Below, one piece after another: positions 7,450-15,108 of a stretch of DNA of 64,000 nucleotides (positions are counted from its first letter, which is position 1; each line of letters starts with the position of its first letter). The stretch is from Candidatus Saccharimonadota bacterium (lineage in GTDB: Bacteria > Patescibacteriota > Saccharimonadia > Saccharimonadales > UBA10212), in assembly GCA_016176605.1 (NCBI GenBank), contig JACOWW010000002.1, positions 126,846 to 190,845 on the forward strand, given 5' to 3'. Under the pieces are notes generated by a model. That model was not told where the DNA came from and ran no database searches. It worked only from the letters and a program-made list of their open reading frames with translations. A program made the position numbers and the translations under genes.

Positions 7450-9736
7450 TCCCTCGGCGGAGGAACTTAGGTTTGTCTGGAGCATCGTCGAGCAATTTTT
7501 GGGCCTCGGCTTCGGCTAACTTCTCCGGGTCGGTGTTTTTGGGAATGCGCGCGTTCTTTTTACCATTTGTTACATATGGTCCGTAAGGACCGCGCAGTAT
7601 CTTTAGCTTGCCAAAATCAGCAATGGTTTTGTTGGCTGCCGCGCGGGTATGGGCGGCAATCACTTCCCTGGCCTCCGCCTCGCTAATGGTCAACGGATCT
7701 TTATCTTTAAGGCTAATAAATTGCTTCTCAACTTTGACGTAGGGTCCATAAGGGCCGATATCGGCCGTAATATCCTTACCGTCAGTTGTCTCCCCTACCC
7801 GCCGGGGGAAATTAAACATGGGCAGAGCTTGGGCAAGCGTCACACTTTCAATGGTGGCGCCTTCCGGCAGCGGCGCGAAGCGCGGTTTTGGCTCGTCTTT
7901 CTCACCACTGCTTGAGCTATTGCCCATTTGCAATACCGGCCCAAAGCGGCCAAAGCGCGCTTGAACTAGTTCGCCGGTCTTTGGGTCTTTGCCGATTTCG
8001 CGGACTTTCATGGCTTCGGCTCGGCTGGCGCCAGCGGATTTTTCCACCAAGGGGTGGAAAAATCCATAGAAAGCTTTTAGCATATCCTGCCAGACGCGCT
8101 TGCCTTCGGCGATGTCATCAAGTTCTTCCTCGGCTTTAGCGGTAAAATCATAATCGACGATAGCGGCGAAGTATTTGACTAAAAAGTCATTAACTATCTC
8201 GGCCAGTTCGGTCGGCAGCAATTTGGCGCGCTCAGCCCCTGATATTACCTCTTGAGTTTGTTCTTTGATGATACCTTCTTCCAGCCTGATTTCCCGTAGT
8301 CTGCGCGCCTCACCGTCCAAGTCTTTTTTCTCTATATAGCCTCGATCTTGGATGGTGCTAATAGTCGGGGCGTAAGTACTGGGTCGGCCAATGCCTAGTT
8401 CTTCGAGTTTTCTAACAAGCGTCGCTTCGCTGTAGCGCGCCGGCGGTCGGCTAAAGTTTTCCAAGGCCTGCGCGGCCTTAAGTTTCAGAGCTTGCCCCTC
8501 TGATAAGTCTGGCAAGATCTTGTCGTCTTTACCGCCGCCGTAAACCTTCAAAAAACCATCAAAAATTAGTATCTCGCCGCTGGCTATAAATTTCTCTGGG
8601 CGGGTGCTAATGCTTATTTGTACCTCGGTCTTTTCAATTTTGGCCGGCGCCATTTGGCTAGCCACGCTGCGGCGCCAGATAAGTTCATATAGCTTTTTTT
8701 GGCCGGAATCATCGCCAGCACTCAGTGTGCCAATGTGCGTCGGCCGAATGGCTTCGTGGGCTTCTTGGGCACCGCGGCTTTTGGTCTTGTATTGCCTGAT
8801 TTGAGCATAGTTTGCGCCAAAGCTATCAGTTATATATTTTTTTGCGGCATCAATAGCCAAGCCGGCCAAATTCACGCTATCGGTGCGCATGTAGGTAATG
8901 TGGCCATTTTCATAAAGTCTTTGGGCGAGGGTCATTGTCTGGCGAACGCTAAACCCTAAGCGACGGGCGGCCTCTTGTTGCAGGGTACTGGTCGTAAAAG
9001 GAGCGCCGGGAGACCGGCTGCCCGGCTTTTTCTCAACGGCCCCAACCTTAAAGCTGGCTTTTGTGAGTGCTTCCAGAAATTCTTTGGCAGTTTTATCGTC
9101 CGCCAACTTATCGCGTAGCTCGGCTGGAACTTCTTTACCTCCTGCGTCAAAAATGGCCGTTACTTTGAAGGAACTTTCCGGCTGGAAATCTTTGATTTCC
9201 CGCTCGCGTTCGACAATTAGACGGACAGCTACGCTTTGTACTCGCCCGGCTGATAATCCACTGCGGACCTTTTTCCACAGAACAGGACTTAACTCATAGC
9301 CCACTAGGCGGTCTAACACCCTTCTAGCCTGCTGGGCGTCGACCAGCCTGCGGTCGATATTGCGCGGTGCTTTTATGGCGGCCGTAATTGCTGGTTCGGT
9401 AATCTCATGAAAGACAATACGGTTGGTCTTTTCAGGCGACAGGTTAAGTAACGCGCAGACGTGCCAAGCAATGGCTTCGCCTTCACGGTCCTCATCACTA
9501 GCCAGCCAGACTACCGAACCTTTAGCAGCCGCCTTTAACTCCTTGGCGATCTTTTCCTTGTCCGGCGGCACTTGGTAAGTTGGCTCGAAGTTCTTTTCAA
9601 TATTTACCCCGATGTCTTTTTTGGGCAGGTCACGGATGTGGCCAAAACTGCTCATGACTCTGAAGTCTTTGCCTAAATATCTGGCGACGGTCTTGGCTTT
9701 GGCCGGACTCTCTACTATGACTAAATTTTTTGGCAT
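7439..9736 (-). CDS. topA: DNA topoisomerase I
   Basis: Type IA topoisomerase that relaxes negative supercoils. An N-terminal TOPRIM domain starts with VIVESPAKAKT and has DEDREGEAIAWH. The active-site Tyr lies in GHITYMRTDS near residue 280. The C-terminus lacks zinc fingers and has two GPYGPYV repeats of the Topo-C type, ending in a Lys/Arg tail. The length of 765 fits the family. A 24-bp perfect hairpin (8039-8062, arms TTTTTCCACC/GGTGGAAAAA) lies in frame within the region that follows the catalytic core. The stop lies in the plus-strand hairpin at 7430-7442. Confidence 0.97.
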   Translation of the reverse strand: MPKNLVIVESPAKAKTVARYLGKDFRVMSSFGHIRDLPKKDIGVNIEKNFEPTYQVPPDKEKIAKELKAAAKGSVVWLASDEDREGEAIAWHVCALLNLSPEKTNRIVFHEITEPAITAAIKAPRNIDRRLVDAQQARRVLDRLVGYELSPVLWKKVRSGLSAGRVQSVAVRLIVEREREIKDFQPESSFKVTAIFDAGGKEVPAELRDKLADDKTAKEFLEALTKASFKVGAVEKKPGSRSPGAPFTTSTLQQEAARRLGFSVRQTMTLAQRLYENGHITYMRTDSVNLAGLAIDAAKKYITDSFGANYAQIRQYKTKSRGAQEAHEAIRPTHIGTLSAGDDSGQKKLYELIWRRSVASQMAPAKIEKTEVQISISTRPEKFIASGEILIFDGFLKVYGGGKDDKILPDLSEGQALKLKAAQALENFSRPPARYSEATLVRKLEELGIGRPSTYAPTISTIQDRGYIEKKDLDGEARRLREIRLEEGIIKEQTQEVISGAERAKLLPTELAEIVNDFLVKYFAAIVDYDFTAKAEEELDDIAEGKRVWQDMLKAFYGFFHPLVEKSAGASRAEAMKVREIGKDPKTGELVQARFGRFGPVLQMGNSSSSGEKDEPKPRFAPLPEGATIESVTLAQALPMFNFPRRVGETTDGKDITADIGPYGPYVKVEKQFISLKDKDPLTISEAEAREVIAAHTRAAANKTIADFGKLKILRGPYGPYVTNGKKNARIPKNTDPEKLAEAEAQKLLDDAPDKPKFLRRGKKS
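8039..8062. repeat. 24-bp palindrome inside topA
   Basis: TTTTTCCACC, AAGG, GGTGGAAAAA. Eight codons long and in frame. It may be a small member of the in-gene palindromes described for dinB and der. Confidence 0.45.
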
Positions 9737-9884
9737 ATGACTGTCAGTCTACCAATAAATGCTCAATGTTCAAGTGTCAATGTTCAATGAATGCTGTTAA
9801 TGCTTTCAATGATTCAAAGCATTTAAATCATTGGCAAGTTGATTATTCATTGCTCATTGATCATTGCTCATTGATCATTGGCCG
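9737..9884. repeat. Degenerate CAATGATCATTG-type short repeats
   Basis: The gap between topA and dprA is built of imperfect copies of CAATG/TTGATCATTGCTCA units, some in inverted order. A related piece (CAATGATCAATGATCAATG) occurs at about 10845-10862 on the other side of dprA. No gene seen. Confidence 0.5.
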
Positions 9885-10742
9885 TCAGGCCAGGGTCCAG
9901 TTGCCGGCATCGGCTCGAATATAGCCGTTAATTTCTAACATTGTCAGTGTGCCCGAAAGGGTTGGCATGTCCAATTTGGCCGCGGCCGCGAGTTCATCTT
10001 GATTACATATTCCCTGTTTAATAAGGTCAAATAGCAGCTGCTCATTGGTGCTGCCACGGAATATCCGATCTATCCTTTTGGATGGCTTGATGTTTAAGGC
10101 TTGCAAGACATCCTCAACAGATGTGACAGGCGTAGCGCCATTTTTTATCAAATTGTTGCAGCCCTCACTCATGGGATTGTTTATATTACCCGGTACCGCC
10201 ATGACAGTCTTCCCCTGCTCTAGCGCAAAACCGGCGGTATGCATTGTGCCGCTGTTGCGCGCTGCCTCTGTTATGAGCAAAGCATCGGCAAAACCACTGA
10301 CTATCCGGTTGCGGGCAATAAAATTTGCAGGATACGCTTCGGTATCTGCCGGGTACTCACTAATCAGACAGCCACCAGTTTCAACTATTTGCCTAGCCAA
10401 GTTGAGATGCGATGGCGGATATATTTGATCCAAGCCAGTTGGCAGTACGGCGATGGTCAGGCCGCCGGCATCAATGGCCGCTTGGTGGGCGATGGAATCT
10501 ACCCCCAGCGCCAGGCCGCTGATGATTACGATCCCTTCTTTAGCCAGTTCGCCGGCTAGCTGCTGGGTGACTTGTCGGCCATAGCCTGTAACCTTGCGGC
10601 TGCCGACAATTGCTACCCTTGGCTGCCATGTCAGCTCATTAGGGTGTGTGCCGAGCCAAAAAAGCTGTCCCGGTGGTGTATGAAGGCGCGCTAAAAGCGG
10701 TGGATAATCAGGGCTATCATGCTTAAGGCTATTGACTCTCAC
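9885..10742 (-). CDS. dprA: DprA, DNA processing protein (natural transformation)
   Basis: Loads RecA on incoming single-stranded DNA. The Rossmann-like core has VAIVGSRKVTGYG, IISGLALGVDSIAHQAA, VLPTGLDQIYP and NRIVSGFADALLITEA, the DprA signature. The last about 65 residues form the DprA winged helix. The first SAM-like domain is absent, so at 285 residues it is a compact form. The start is GTG 10742 with AT-rich sequence (TATATA) directly upstream and no Shine-Dalgarno. Together with the type IV pilus-like leaders elsewhere it suggests DNA uptake. Confidence 0.93.
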   Translation of the reverse strand: MRVNSLKHDSPDYPPLLARLHTPPGQLFWLGTHPNELTWQPRVAIVGSRKVTGYGRQVTQQLAGELAKEGIVIISGLALGVDSIAHQAAIDAGGLTIAVLPTGLDQIYPPSHLNLARQIVETGGCLISEYPADTEAYPANFIARNRIVSGFADALLITEAARNSGTMHTAGFALEQGKTVMAVPGNINNPMSEGCNNLIKNGATPVTSVEDVLQALNIKPSKRIDRIFRGSTNEQLLFDLIKQGICNQDELAAAAKLDMPTLSGTLTMLEINGYIRADAGNWTLA

Positions 10743-10761
10743 AAATATATATTTCCTAGTA

Positions 10762-10790
10762 TTGACATAAGGTCACTTTTTTGCTAAAAT
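10762..10790 (+). promoter_or_regulatory. Consensus sigma-70 promoter
   Basis: TTGACA (10762-10767), a 17-nt spacer and TAAAAT (10785-10790) on the plus strand. It is one of only two near-perfect -35/-10 pairs I found in the window. It faces the 500-nt non-coding stretch before the gene at 11318. Confidence 0.75.
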
Positions 10791-10796
10791 TGCAAC

Positions 10797-11317
10797 TCGT
10801 AACGCGCTCTTTGTGCGCATTACGCACCTTATACCCCCAGAAACAATGATCAATGATCAATGTTTCACAAGTGTTTAAGATTTAGTGCTAAGTTGATACC
10901 CTCCACTTGCACCTTTCCCCAGCACTTAGCGTGCAGTAGAGATAAATCTCTATTTACTTCAATGTTACATTGTCGGGCGACAAACGTCCAGCATAAGCAA
11001 AATGTTAAATGCAATGGCGTTAGCCATTGTCTGCACACTAAGTGCTGGGGATCTTAAACAACTTATTCCCTTTAACCTTGCCCCACTCCGTTTTCGGACG
11101 GCAGTTGGGAGACACACGTTCAATGTGGGTCGGCGAGTCTAACGATGCTTCCTGGGTTCGCCCGGGGACGGCTCGATATCTAGCCTTCGTGCAGATTATT
11201 CGATGCTTCGCTTATGGTGGGGTTGAAGGGTGTAATGGGCTTCCAGCGGTGCCCACCCCCTCTGGAAGTCCTTTACAAGCTAATAACATTAATTGTAGTC
11301 GATAAGGAAGTCGAAAA
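10797..11317 (+). ncRNA. Candidate large structured RNA or long 5' leader with a pseudoknot
   Basis: Starts just after the consensus promoter with a hairpin (GTAACGCGC/GCGCATTAC). GTTTAAGAT (10873-10881) pairs with ATCTTAAAC (11051-11059), enclosing a CCCCAGCACTTAG...CTAAGTGCTGGGG arm (10917-11050). A UUCG-capped hairpin follows (TTCCTGGG/CCCGGGGA, about 11147-11166). Next is an H-type pseudoknot: GGTGGG 11216-11221 with CCCACC 11252-11257, interleaved with GGGCTTCCAG 11237-11246 and CTGGAAGTCC 11262-11271. No credible ORF. It could be a stable RNA or a riboregulator of the downstream gene. I could not match RNase P, tmRNA or a known riboswitch. Confidence 0.45.
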
Positions 11318-11608
11318 ATGGCCGAATGTTTATTAAAAAGATTAGCAAGTGCCACGGACCAGGGCGAAATGTATGATGCGCTTGATGGTGCAGTAATTGG
11401 GCCAGGCGACTTTTCAAAGACAGTTTATGTTTGTAGTAAATGTGCAGTAGCAGTGACTGTCGAGTATCCTAGTCTGATCGTGCCAATTGAAGAAACAGGG
11501 CTTTTTATAAAAGATGATGGTGAAGAATGCCCCGATTTAGACAAAAATAGTCTTGAACTACAAAGACTCAGAAGTTTTCCGGAAACAACCCCGACCCTTT
11601 TTGATTAA
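11318..11608 (+). CDS. Small hypothetical protein with CxxC
   Basis: 96 residues, acidic, not recognised. It has one CSKC pair and a later Cys in GEECPD, which could bind a metal. A Shine-Dalgarno-like AAGGAAG lies about 8 nt before the ATG. It is the only plus-strand gene between dprA and pth and lies downstream of the long structured leader, so it may be controlled by it. Its stop overlaps the pth stop by 4 bases. Confidence 0.55.
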   Translation: MAECLLKRLASATDQGEMYDALDGAVIGPGDFSKTVYVCSKCAVAVTVEYPSLIVPIEETGLFIKDDGEECPDLDKNSLELQRLRSFPETTPTLFD

Positions 11609-12237
11609 TAAACTTTGCGGGTGTCGTGGGGTAATTCGCCGCTGAAGATGAATTCGGTGATTAGGGCGTTTGTTTCGCGCAAAACCTGCGGCAATTTTCC
11701 TTTTTCTTCCTTAGTGAATTTACCTAGTACGAAATCTGCCGCGTCGGCCTTTTTCGCTATATTACTGCCAACTCCGATGCGCAGACGCCCAAAATCCTTC
11801 CCCAAATGCTGTATTAGCGACTTGACTCCGTTATGGCCGGCGTCAGAGCCCCCCAGGCGCGTTCTAAGCTGTCCAAATGGGATTGCCAGCTCATCGTATA
11901 CCGCTAACGTTTGATGGTTATAAACACGGTAGAAATGCTGTACAGCCTGCACGGCTTCACCGCTTAAATTCATGAATGTCGTTGGTTTGCCTAAAATGAC
12001 CCGGTTTTCGCCTAAATTAGCCATGGTCAGCTGGCATTTTAGATCTTTCCTAGTTGTCCAGCCGGGAAATTCATTTTTTTGGGCGAAATCATCAATTATG
12101 GCAAAACCAATGTTGTGCCTGGTGCCCGCATATTTTTTACCAGGATTGCCCAGCCCCAATATTAGGACTGTTCTGATATTTCCGATGGTGTAAAGCGGCA
12201 AAGTGACCGCAACCGGTTTTTTCTGAAACAGGCCCAT
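11605..12237 (-). CDS. pth: Peptidyl-tRNA hydrolase
   Basis: Frees tRNA from stalled peptidyl-tRNA. Family motifs: LGLGNPGKKYAGTRHNIGF with the catalytic His at 41, then KPTTFMNLSGEAV, YDELAIP (usually a DD/DE motif), and GGSDAGHNGVKSL. There is an N-terminal extension of about 25 residues before the usual start. It is supported by CATAAT placed 7 nt before ATG 12237, which makes a leaderless mRNA likely. The same 15-bp palindrome lies before smpB. Confidence 0.95.
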   Translation of the reverse strand: MGLFQKKPVAVTLPLYTIGNIRTVLILGLGNPGKKYAGTRHNIGFAIIDDFAQKNEFPGWTTRKDLKCQLTMANLGENRVILGKPTTFMNLSGEAVQAVQHFYRVYNHQTLAVYDELAIPFGQLRTRLGGSDAGHNGVKSLIQHLGKDFGRLRIGVGSNIAKKADAADFVLGKFTKEEKGKLPQVLRETNALITEFIFSGELPHDTRKVY

Positions 12238-12238
12238 G

Positions 12239-12253
12239 GCGCATATTATGCGC
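12239..12253 (-). promoter_or_regulatory. Palindromic leaderless promoter of pth
   Basis: Perfect 15-bp palindrome GCGCATAATATGCGC containing the -10 CATAAT, which ends 7 nt before the pth ATG. The same palindrome sits at the same distance from smpB (31553-31567). A TTTTCT 17-18 nt further upstream could be the -35 in both. The symmetry would also suit an operator. Confidence 0.6.
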
Positions 12254-12334
12254 CAGAAACAAGCAACTAGAAAATAGGAACTAGTAAATACTAATTCCTG
12301 ATTCCCAATTACTGTTTGTTGGCCGCTTCGCGGT
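12254..12334. repeat. Degenerate AACTAG/TAATTCC repeats, shared with 31568-31636
   Basis: Imperfect direct copies of a GAACTAGAAAATAG-like unit, followed by inverted copies (ACTAATTCCTGATTCCC). Together with the palindrome next to it, this arrangement recurs upstream of smpB, so a whole upstream region seems duplicated. Confidence 0.55.
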
Positions 12335-13822
12335 CTAGTGTTTTTCTATGAACCAGAATTTTAAGGGCGTACCGGCCAGCGGCCACTTTTCGCGGAAACT
12401 GCGTTCCAGATAGCGTATGTAGCTCCAGTGTAAAAATCTGGTATGGGCACCAAAGATTTTAAAACTGGGCTCCGAGGCACGCATCGCTCTCGCCTGCTTT
12501 CCAGCAGAGCCGGAAATTCTGCGAGAGCTTTTTGCGCTGCGCTGTGTTGCTGGCTCCGCTGCTCCTTCGTCGTATCGTCTATACGTCTCAGTTCGCTGCT
12601 CACCTGCGCCTTGCGCAGCATCAAAATGCGAGCCTCGGGGATAATCATAATATTCTAATTCTTGGACTATATAGTTAAGTTTAGGCTGCCGGCCCTTTAG
12701 GGCAGCCGGCGGGTGCTGGTTGAGCGCACCTTGCAGCCAGTTATTAAGCTCGGTAGTTTTAAATTTCTCACTGCGATTGGCGGTAATCTCTAATACCAGA
12801 TCGAATATCTTAGAAACGTTCTGGCCACTTACCGCGCTAGTGAAAATTAGCGGCGCCCAGGGCACAAAGGCGAATTCATGGGCAATCTGGGGAGCCAGCT
12901 GATCCCTGGTGAAGGCGTCTTTATCGATGGAGTCCCATTTACAGACAACGAGCACCAGCCCTTTGCCTGCCTCTTTAACCTGCCCGGCGATCTTTTGATC
13001 TAGCTGGACGTTTAGCTCACCGGCGTCCATTAGCAGCAGACCAATGTCGGACTCCTCAATAGCTGCCAGCGCCCGCAGCACGCTAAATTGCTCTACTCCT
13101 CGCTCTATTTTGCCGCTACGGCGGATGCCGGCTGTGTCCATTAGTTCGATTTCACGCTCGTGGTAGCGTACCACGAGCCTGTTGACATCGCGGGTGGTCC
13201 CTGCTCTCTCTGACACAATCGCTTGCTGCTTGGCGCCTAGCGCGTTAAAAAGACTCGATTTGCCAACATTCGGCCGGCCTAGCAGAGCTAGTCTAATCCG
13301 GTTACGGTCTTGCTTAATCCTGGCCTTTGGCAAGTTTGTACTAATAGCTTCCAAAAGTTCGGTAAGGCCTCTTTTTTGAGTTGTGCTAGTAGCTATGATT
13401 GGTTTGATGCCCAGTTTCTGCCAGTTGCCCAGATCGGCTTTTTGGTTTTTGTCGATCTTATTAACAACCAATATGACCGGTTTCTGGCTTTTTAGAGCCA
13501 ATGTCGCAATCCTGCGATCATCTTCGGTAATGGGCACGTCGGCTTCCACCACCACCACGATTAAGTTAGCGCTGCTGGCCGCTTCGGTAATCTGTTCTTG
13601 GATTGATAACTCAAATTTATCCTCGGCGGATTTCATTCCTGCGGTATCAACTAACCAAAAATCCTTGCCCCCGTAGCTAGCTCGGGCGGTAATACTGTCG
13701 CGTGTAGTACCGGCTTCTCTTGCGACAATAGCCTCCCGCCGTCCAATTACGGCATTAAACAAGCTGGACTTCCCCACGTTAGCCCGACCGACTATAGCCA
13801 CTATTGAGGCTGGTTTACTCAT
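12335..13822 (-). CDS. der: Der (EngA), double GTPase for 50S ribosome assembly
   Basis: Two tandem GTPase domains, each with a P-loop (GRANVGKSSLF and GRPNVGKSSLF), TTRD, DTAG and NKID/CKWD, then the C-terminal KH-like domain. Start ATG 13822 is chosen because TATAAT (13830-13835) ends exactly 7 nt upstream, inside an in-frame extension to 13849. The KH domain is split: between YYDYPR and PSFKIFG lie about 55 extra residues encoded by a 171-bp hairpin-rich repeat (12470-12640). The repeat also occurs at the start of xthA. The frame is intact, so the protein is probably made with a disordered loop. Confidence 0.95.
   Translation of the reverse strand: MSKPASIVAIVGRANVGKSSLFNAVIGRREAIVAREAGTTRDSITARASYGGKDFWLVDTAGMKSAEDKFELSIQEQITEAASSANLIVVVVEADVPITEDDRRIATLALKSQKPVILVVNKIDKNQKADLGNWQKLGIKPIIATSTTQKRGLTELLEAISTNLPKARIKQDRNRIRLALLGRPNVGKSSLFNALGAKQQAIVSERAGTTRDVNRLVVRYHEREIELMDTAGIRRSGKIERGVEQFSVLRALAAIEESDIGLLLMDAGELNVQLDQKIAGQVKEAGKGLVLVVCKWDSIDKDAFTRDQLAPQIAHEFAFVPWAPLIFTSAVSGQNVSKIFDLVLEITANRSEKFKTTELNNWLQGALNQHPPAALKGRQPKLNYIVQELEYYDYPRGSHFDAAQGAGEQRTETYRRYDEGAAEPATQRSAKSSRRISGSAGKQARAMRASEPSFKIFGAHTRFLHWSYIRYLERSFREKWPLAGTPLKFWFIEKH
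12470..12640. repeat. Multi-hairpin repeat inserted in der (copy 1)
   Basis: 171 bp (57 codons) bounded by CTCCGAGGC and GCCTCGGGG. Inner stems: GCTCTCGC/GCGAGAGC, CGTAT/ATACG, and an end motif GCATCAAAATGCG. The copy at 30921-31092 has the same order of stems with different bases but kept pairing (GCACCG/CGGTGC, CTGTAT/ATACAG), and shares stretches such as GCTGCTC and GCGCCTTGC. It is read in a different frame in each host gene. Confidence 0.8.
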
Positions 13823-13829
13823 CTCTGTT

Positions 13830-13835
13830 ATTATA
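13830..13835 (-). promoter_or_regulatory. -10 box of der (leaderless)
   Basis: TATAAT on the minus strand, 7 nt before ATG 13822; no Shine-Dalgarno. Confidence 0.65.
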
Positions 13836-13849
13836 CCCACGCATTTCAC

Positions 13850-14022
13850 ACTTAGCTATTAATGACAGGTTGCATCCAGGGCGAGCGAAAGCTTTCAATC
13901 CGAGGGAGGCATAACTATAGTTATGGTGAGCGAGGAGTGGAAGCTTGTAGCCGTTCAGGTGTGATCTGGGGCGGTGGAAAAGTTGAGTTGCCAGGCGCGG
14001 CTTCTTTATTAACGTATTTATT
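13850..14022. other. Gap between response regulator and der with palindrome
   Basis: Contains CATAACTATAGTTATG (a perfect palindrome, near 13910-13926) inside imperfect inverted GCGAGCG/AAGCTT arms. No gene seen. Confidence 0.4.
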
Positions 14023-14898
14023 TTACAAGCCAGGTGCTGGCGTTGGTGTTGTCGGGCCTTCAGTAGGCGCGCCATCGGGGTTTGGCGGCGTGGTTGGCGG
14101 TTCTGGTATCGGGCCTGGTGCCGGGGCGTCTGGCGCAGAAACCGGTGTGTCCGCCGCAGGCGGACTGCCAGGGACATCCGCGGTAGGCGGACTAGTTGGG
14201 GCGCTTGAGCTTCCAGCGAAGCTGTTGACTTGTTTGTTCAGATCGCTCTGTGCGTCGGCGGTACTCATTTGGCTATCGTCGCTTGGGACTGGACCGCTGA
14301 TTGGGTTAGTGTCGCCGCCCCCGACGCCTTGGTCGGGGCCCCGACTATCCGTCGGGGTTGGGGCTGATGAGCCGCCGGCTGGCGGGTTAGTTGGTGCGTT
14401 TGAATCTGCTGGGGGCATATTTTGCTCGCTTTCCTTATTGTTAGTTGTTTTATCGTCGGCCTCGACGCTCTGGTCGGGGCCCCGACTATCCGTCGGGGTT
14501 GTTTCGCTTTTGGCCGCGCCGCCGCTTTCGCCTGGCTGCACAACTTCTTTAACAACGCGTACGAAATCTTCGAGTGTGACCTGAGATTTCACTAGGTATT
14601 TTACCACGCCTAGCTTTTCGCCGCGAGCCTGGTCTTCGGCCTGGCCCAACGCAGTCATCATAACAACTTTAACGTCCTTCATATCTGGCGCCGCCCGCAA
14701 GGTTTCCAGCATCTCAAAACCGCTCATTTTAGGCATCATAATATCGGCGATAATTAAGTCCGGTTTTTCTTTCAAGGCTACTACCAGTGCTTCTTCGCCG
14801 TCGCTGGCGATCAGGGTCTCGTAGCCTTCTGCTTGCAGACGCATCTCAAAAATTTCACGCAGGTTATTGTCGTCTTCGACTAATAATACTTTTGCCAT
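14023..14898 (-). CDS. Response regulator, receiver domain with a long disordered tail
   Basis: Residues 1-122 form a CheY-like receiver: acidic pocket ED/D near 8-10, phospho-acceptor Asp52 (ADIMMPKMSG), Thr82 and Lys104 (YLVKSQ). There is no DNA-binding output domain. Instead about 165 residues rich in Pro, Ala, Ser, Thr and Asp follow. Much of this tail is encoded by palindromic repeats: a 13-codon double hairpin occurs twice (TPTDSRGPDQ repeated), and a GTCCGCC/GGCGGAC palindrome near 14149-14165. TATAAA and AAGGCGAG precede ATG 14898. Probably partners the histidine kinase just upstream. Confidence 0.85.
   Translation of the reverse strand: MAKVLLVEDDNNLREIFEMRLQAEGYETLIASDGEEALVVALKEKPDLIIADIMMPKMSGFEMLETLRAAPDMKDVKVVMMTALGQAEDQARGEKLGVVKYLVKSQVTLEDFVRVVKEVVQPGESGGAAKSETTPTDSRGPDQSVEADDKTTNNKESEQNMPPADSNAPTNPPAGGSSAPTPTDSRGPDQGVGGGDTNPISGPVPSDDSQMSTADAQSDLNKQVNSFAGSSSAPTSPPTADVPGSPPAADTPVSAPDAPAPGPIPEPPTTPPNPDGAPTEGPTTPTPAPGL
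14319..14357. repeat. Double-hairpin element in the response regulator, copy A
   Basis: Two adjoining hairpins, CCCCGAC-6-GTCGGGG and CCCCGAC-TATCC-GTCGGGG, 39 bp or 13 codons, in frame. Confidence 0.7.
14460..14498. repeat. Double-hairpin element in the response regulator, copy B
   Basis: Same 39-bp layout as copy A, with the first arm decayed to CCTCGAC; the second hairpin is identical. Also in frame. Confidence 0.7.
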
Positions 14899-15020
14899 AC
14901 TCGCCTTAATTTTATACGCTTATGCTTCAATTTAACAACACAATGCTAGTAAAAGCTAGCCCTTTACTATTTACCATGCCCTTACCTTTAGCTATTAACC
15001 CTAAACCATGGATAACGGTA

Positions 15021-15070
15021 AACCCAGCACTTAGCTTAAGTATCTTAGAGACTCGAGCTAAGTGCTGGGT
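15021..15070. repeat. CAGCACTTAG hairpin, copy 2 of 3
   Basis: ACCCAGCACTTAGCT pairs with AGCTAAGTGCTGGGT over a short loop. It is in the gap between kinase and response regulator, flanked on both sides by degenerate AACGGTAAAC units. Related arms occur at 10917-11050 and 16372-16441. Confidence 0.65.
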
Positions 15071-15108
15071 AAACGGATAATGTACGGTGAACGGTGAATT
15101 GTTAACGG

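Noticed and set aside
11042-11305. 87-codon plus-strand frame before the 96-residue gene
   Set aside because: No Shine-Dalgarno, odd composition, and it covers the pseudoknot and hairpins better explained as RNA.
10797-11317. RNase P RNA or tmRNA
   Set aside because: The conserved GAGGAAAGTCC core of RNase P RNA and a tRNA-like end with a tag reading frame for tmRNA were not found.
12361-12648. 95-codon minus-strand frame inside der
   Set aside because: Lies in another frame of der and the inserted repeat. Its likeness to a frame at 30859-31077 comes from the shared repeat, not from a gene.
13862-14584. 240-codon plus-strand Gly/Val-rich frame
   Set aside because: Antisense shadow of the Pro/Ala-rich tail of the response regulator.
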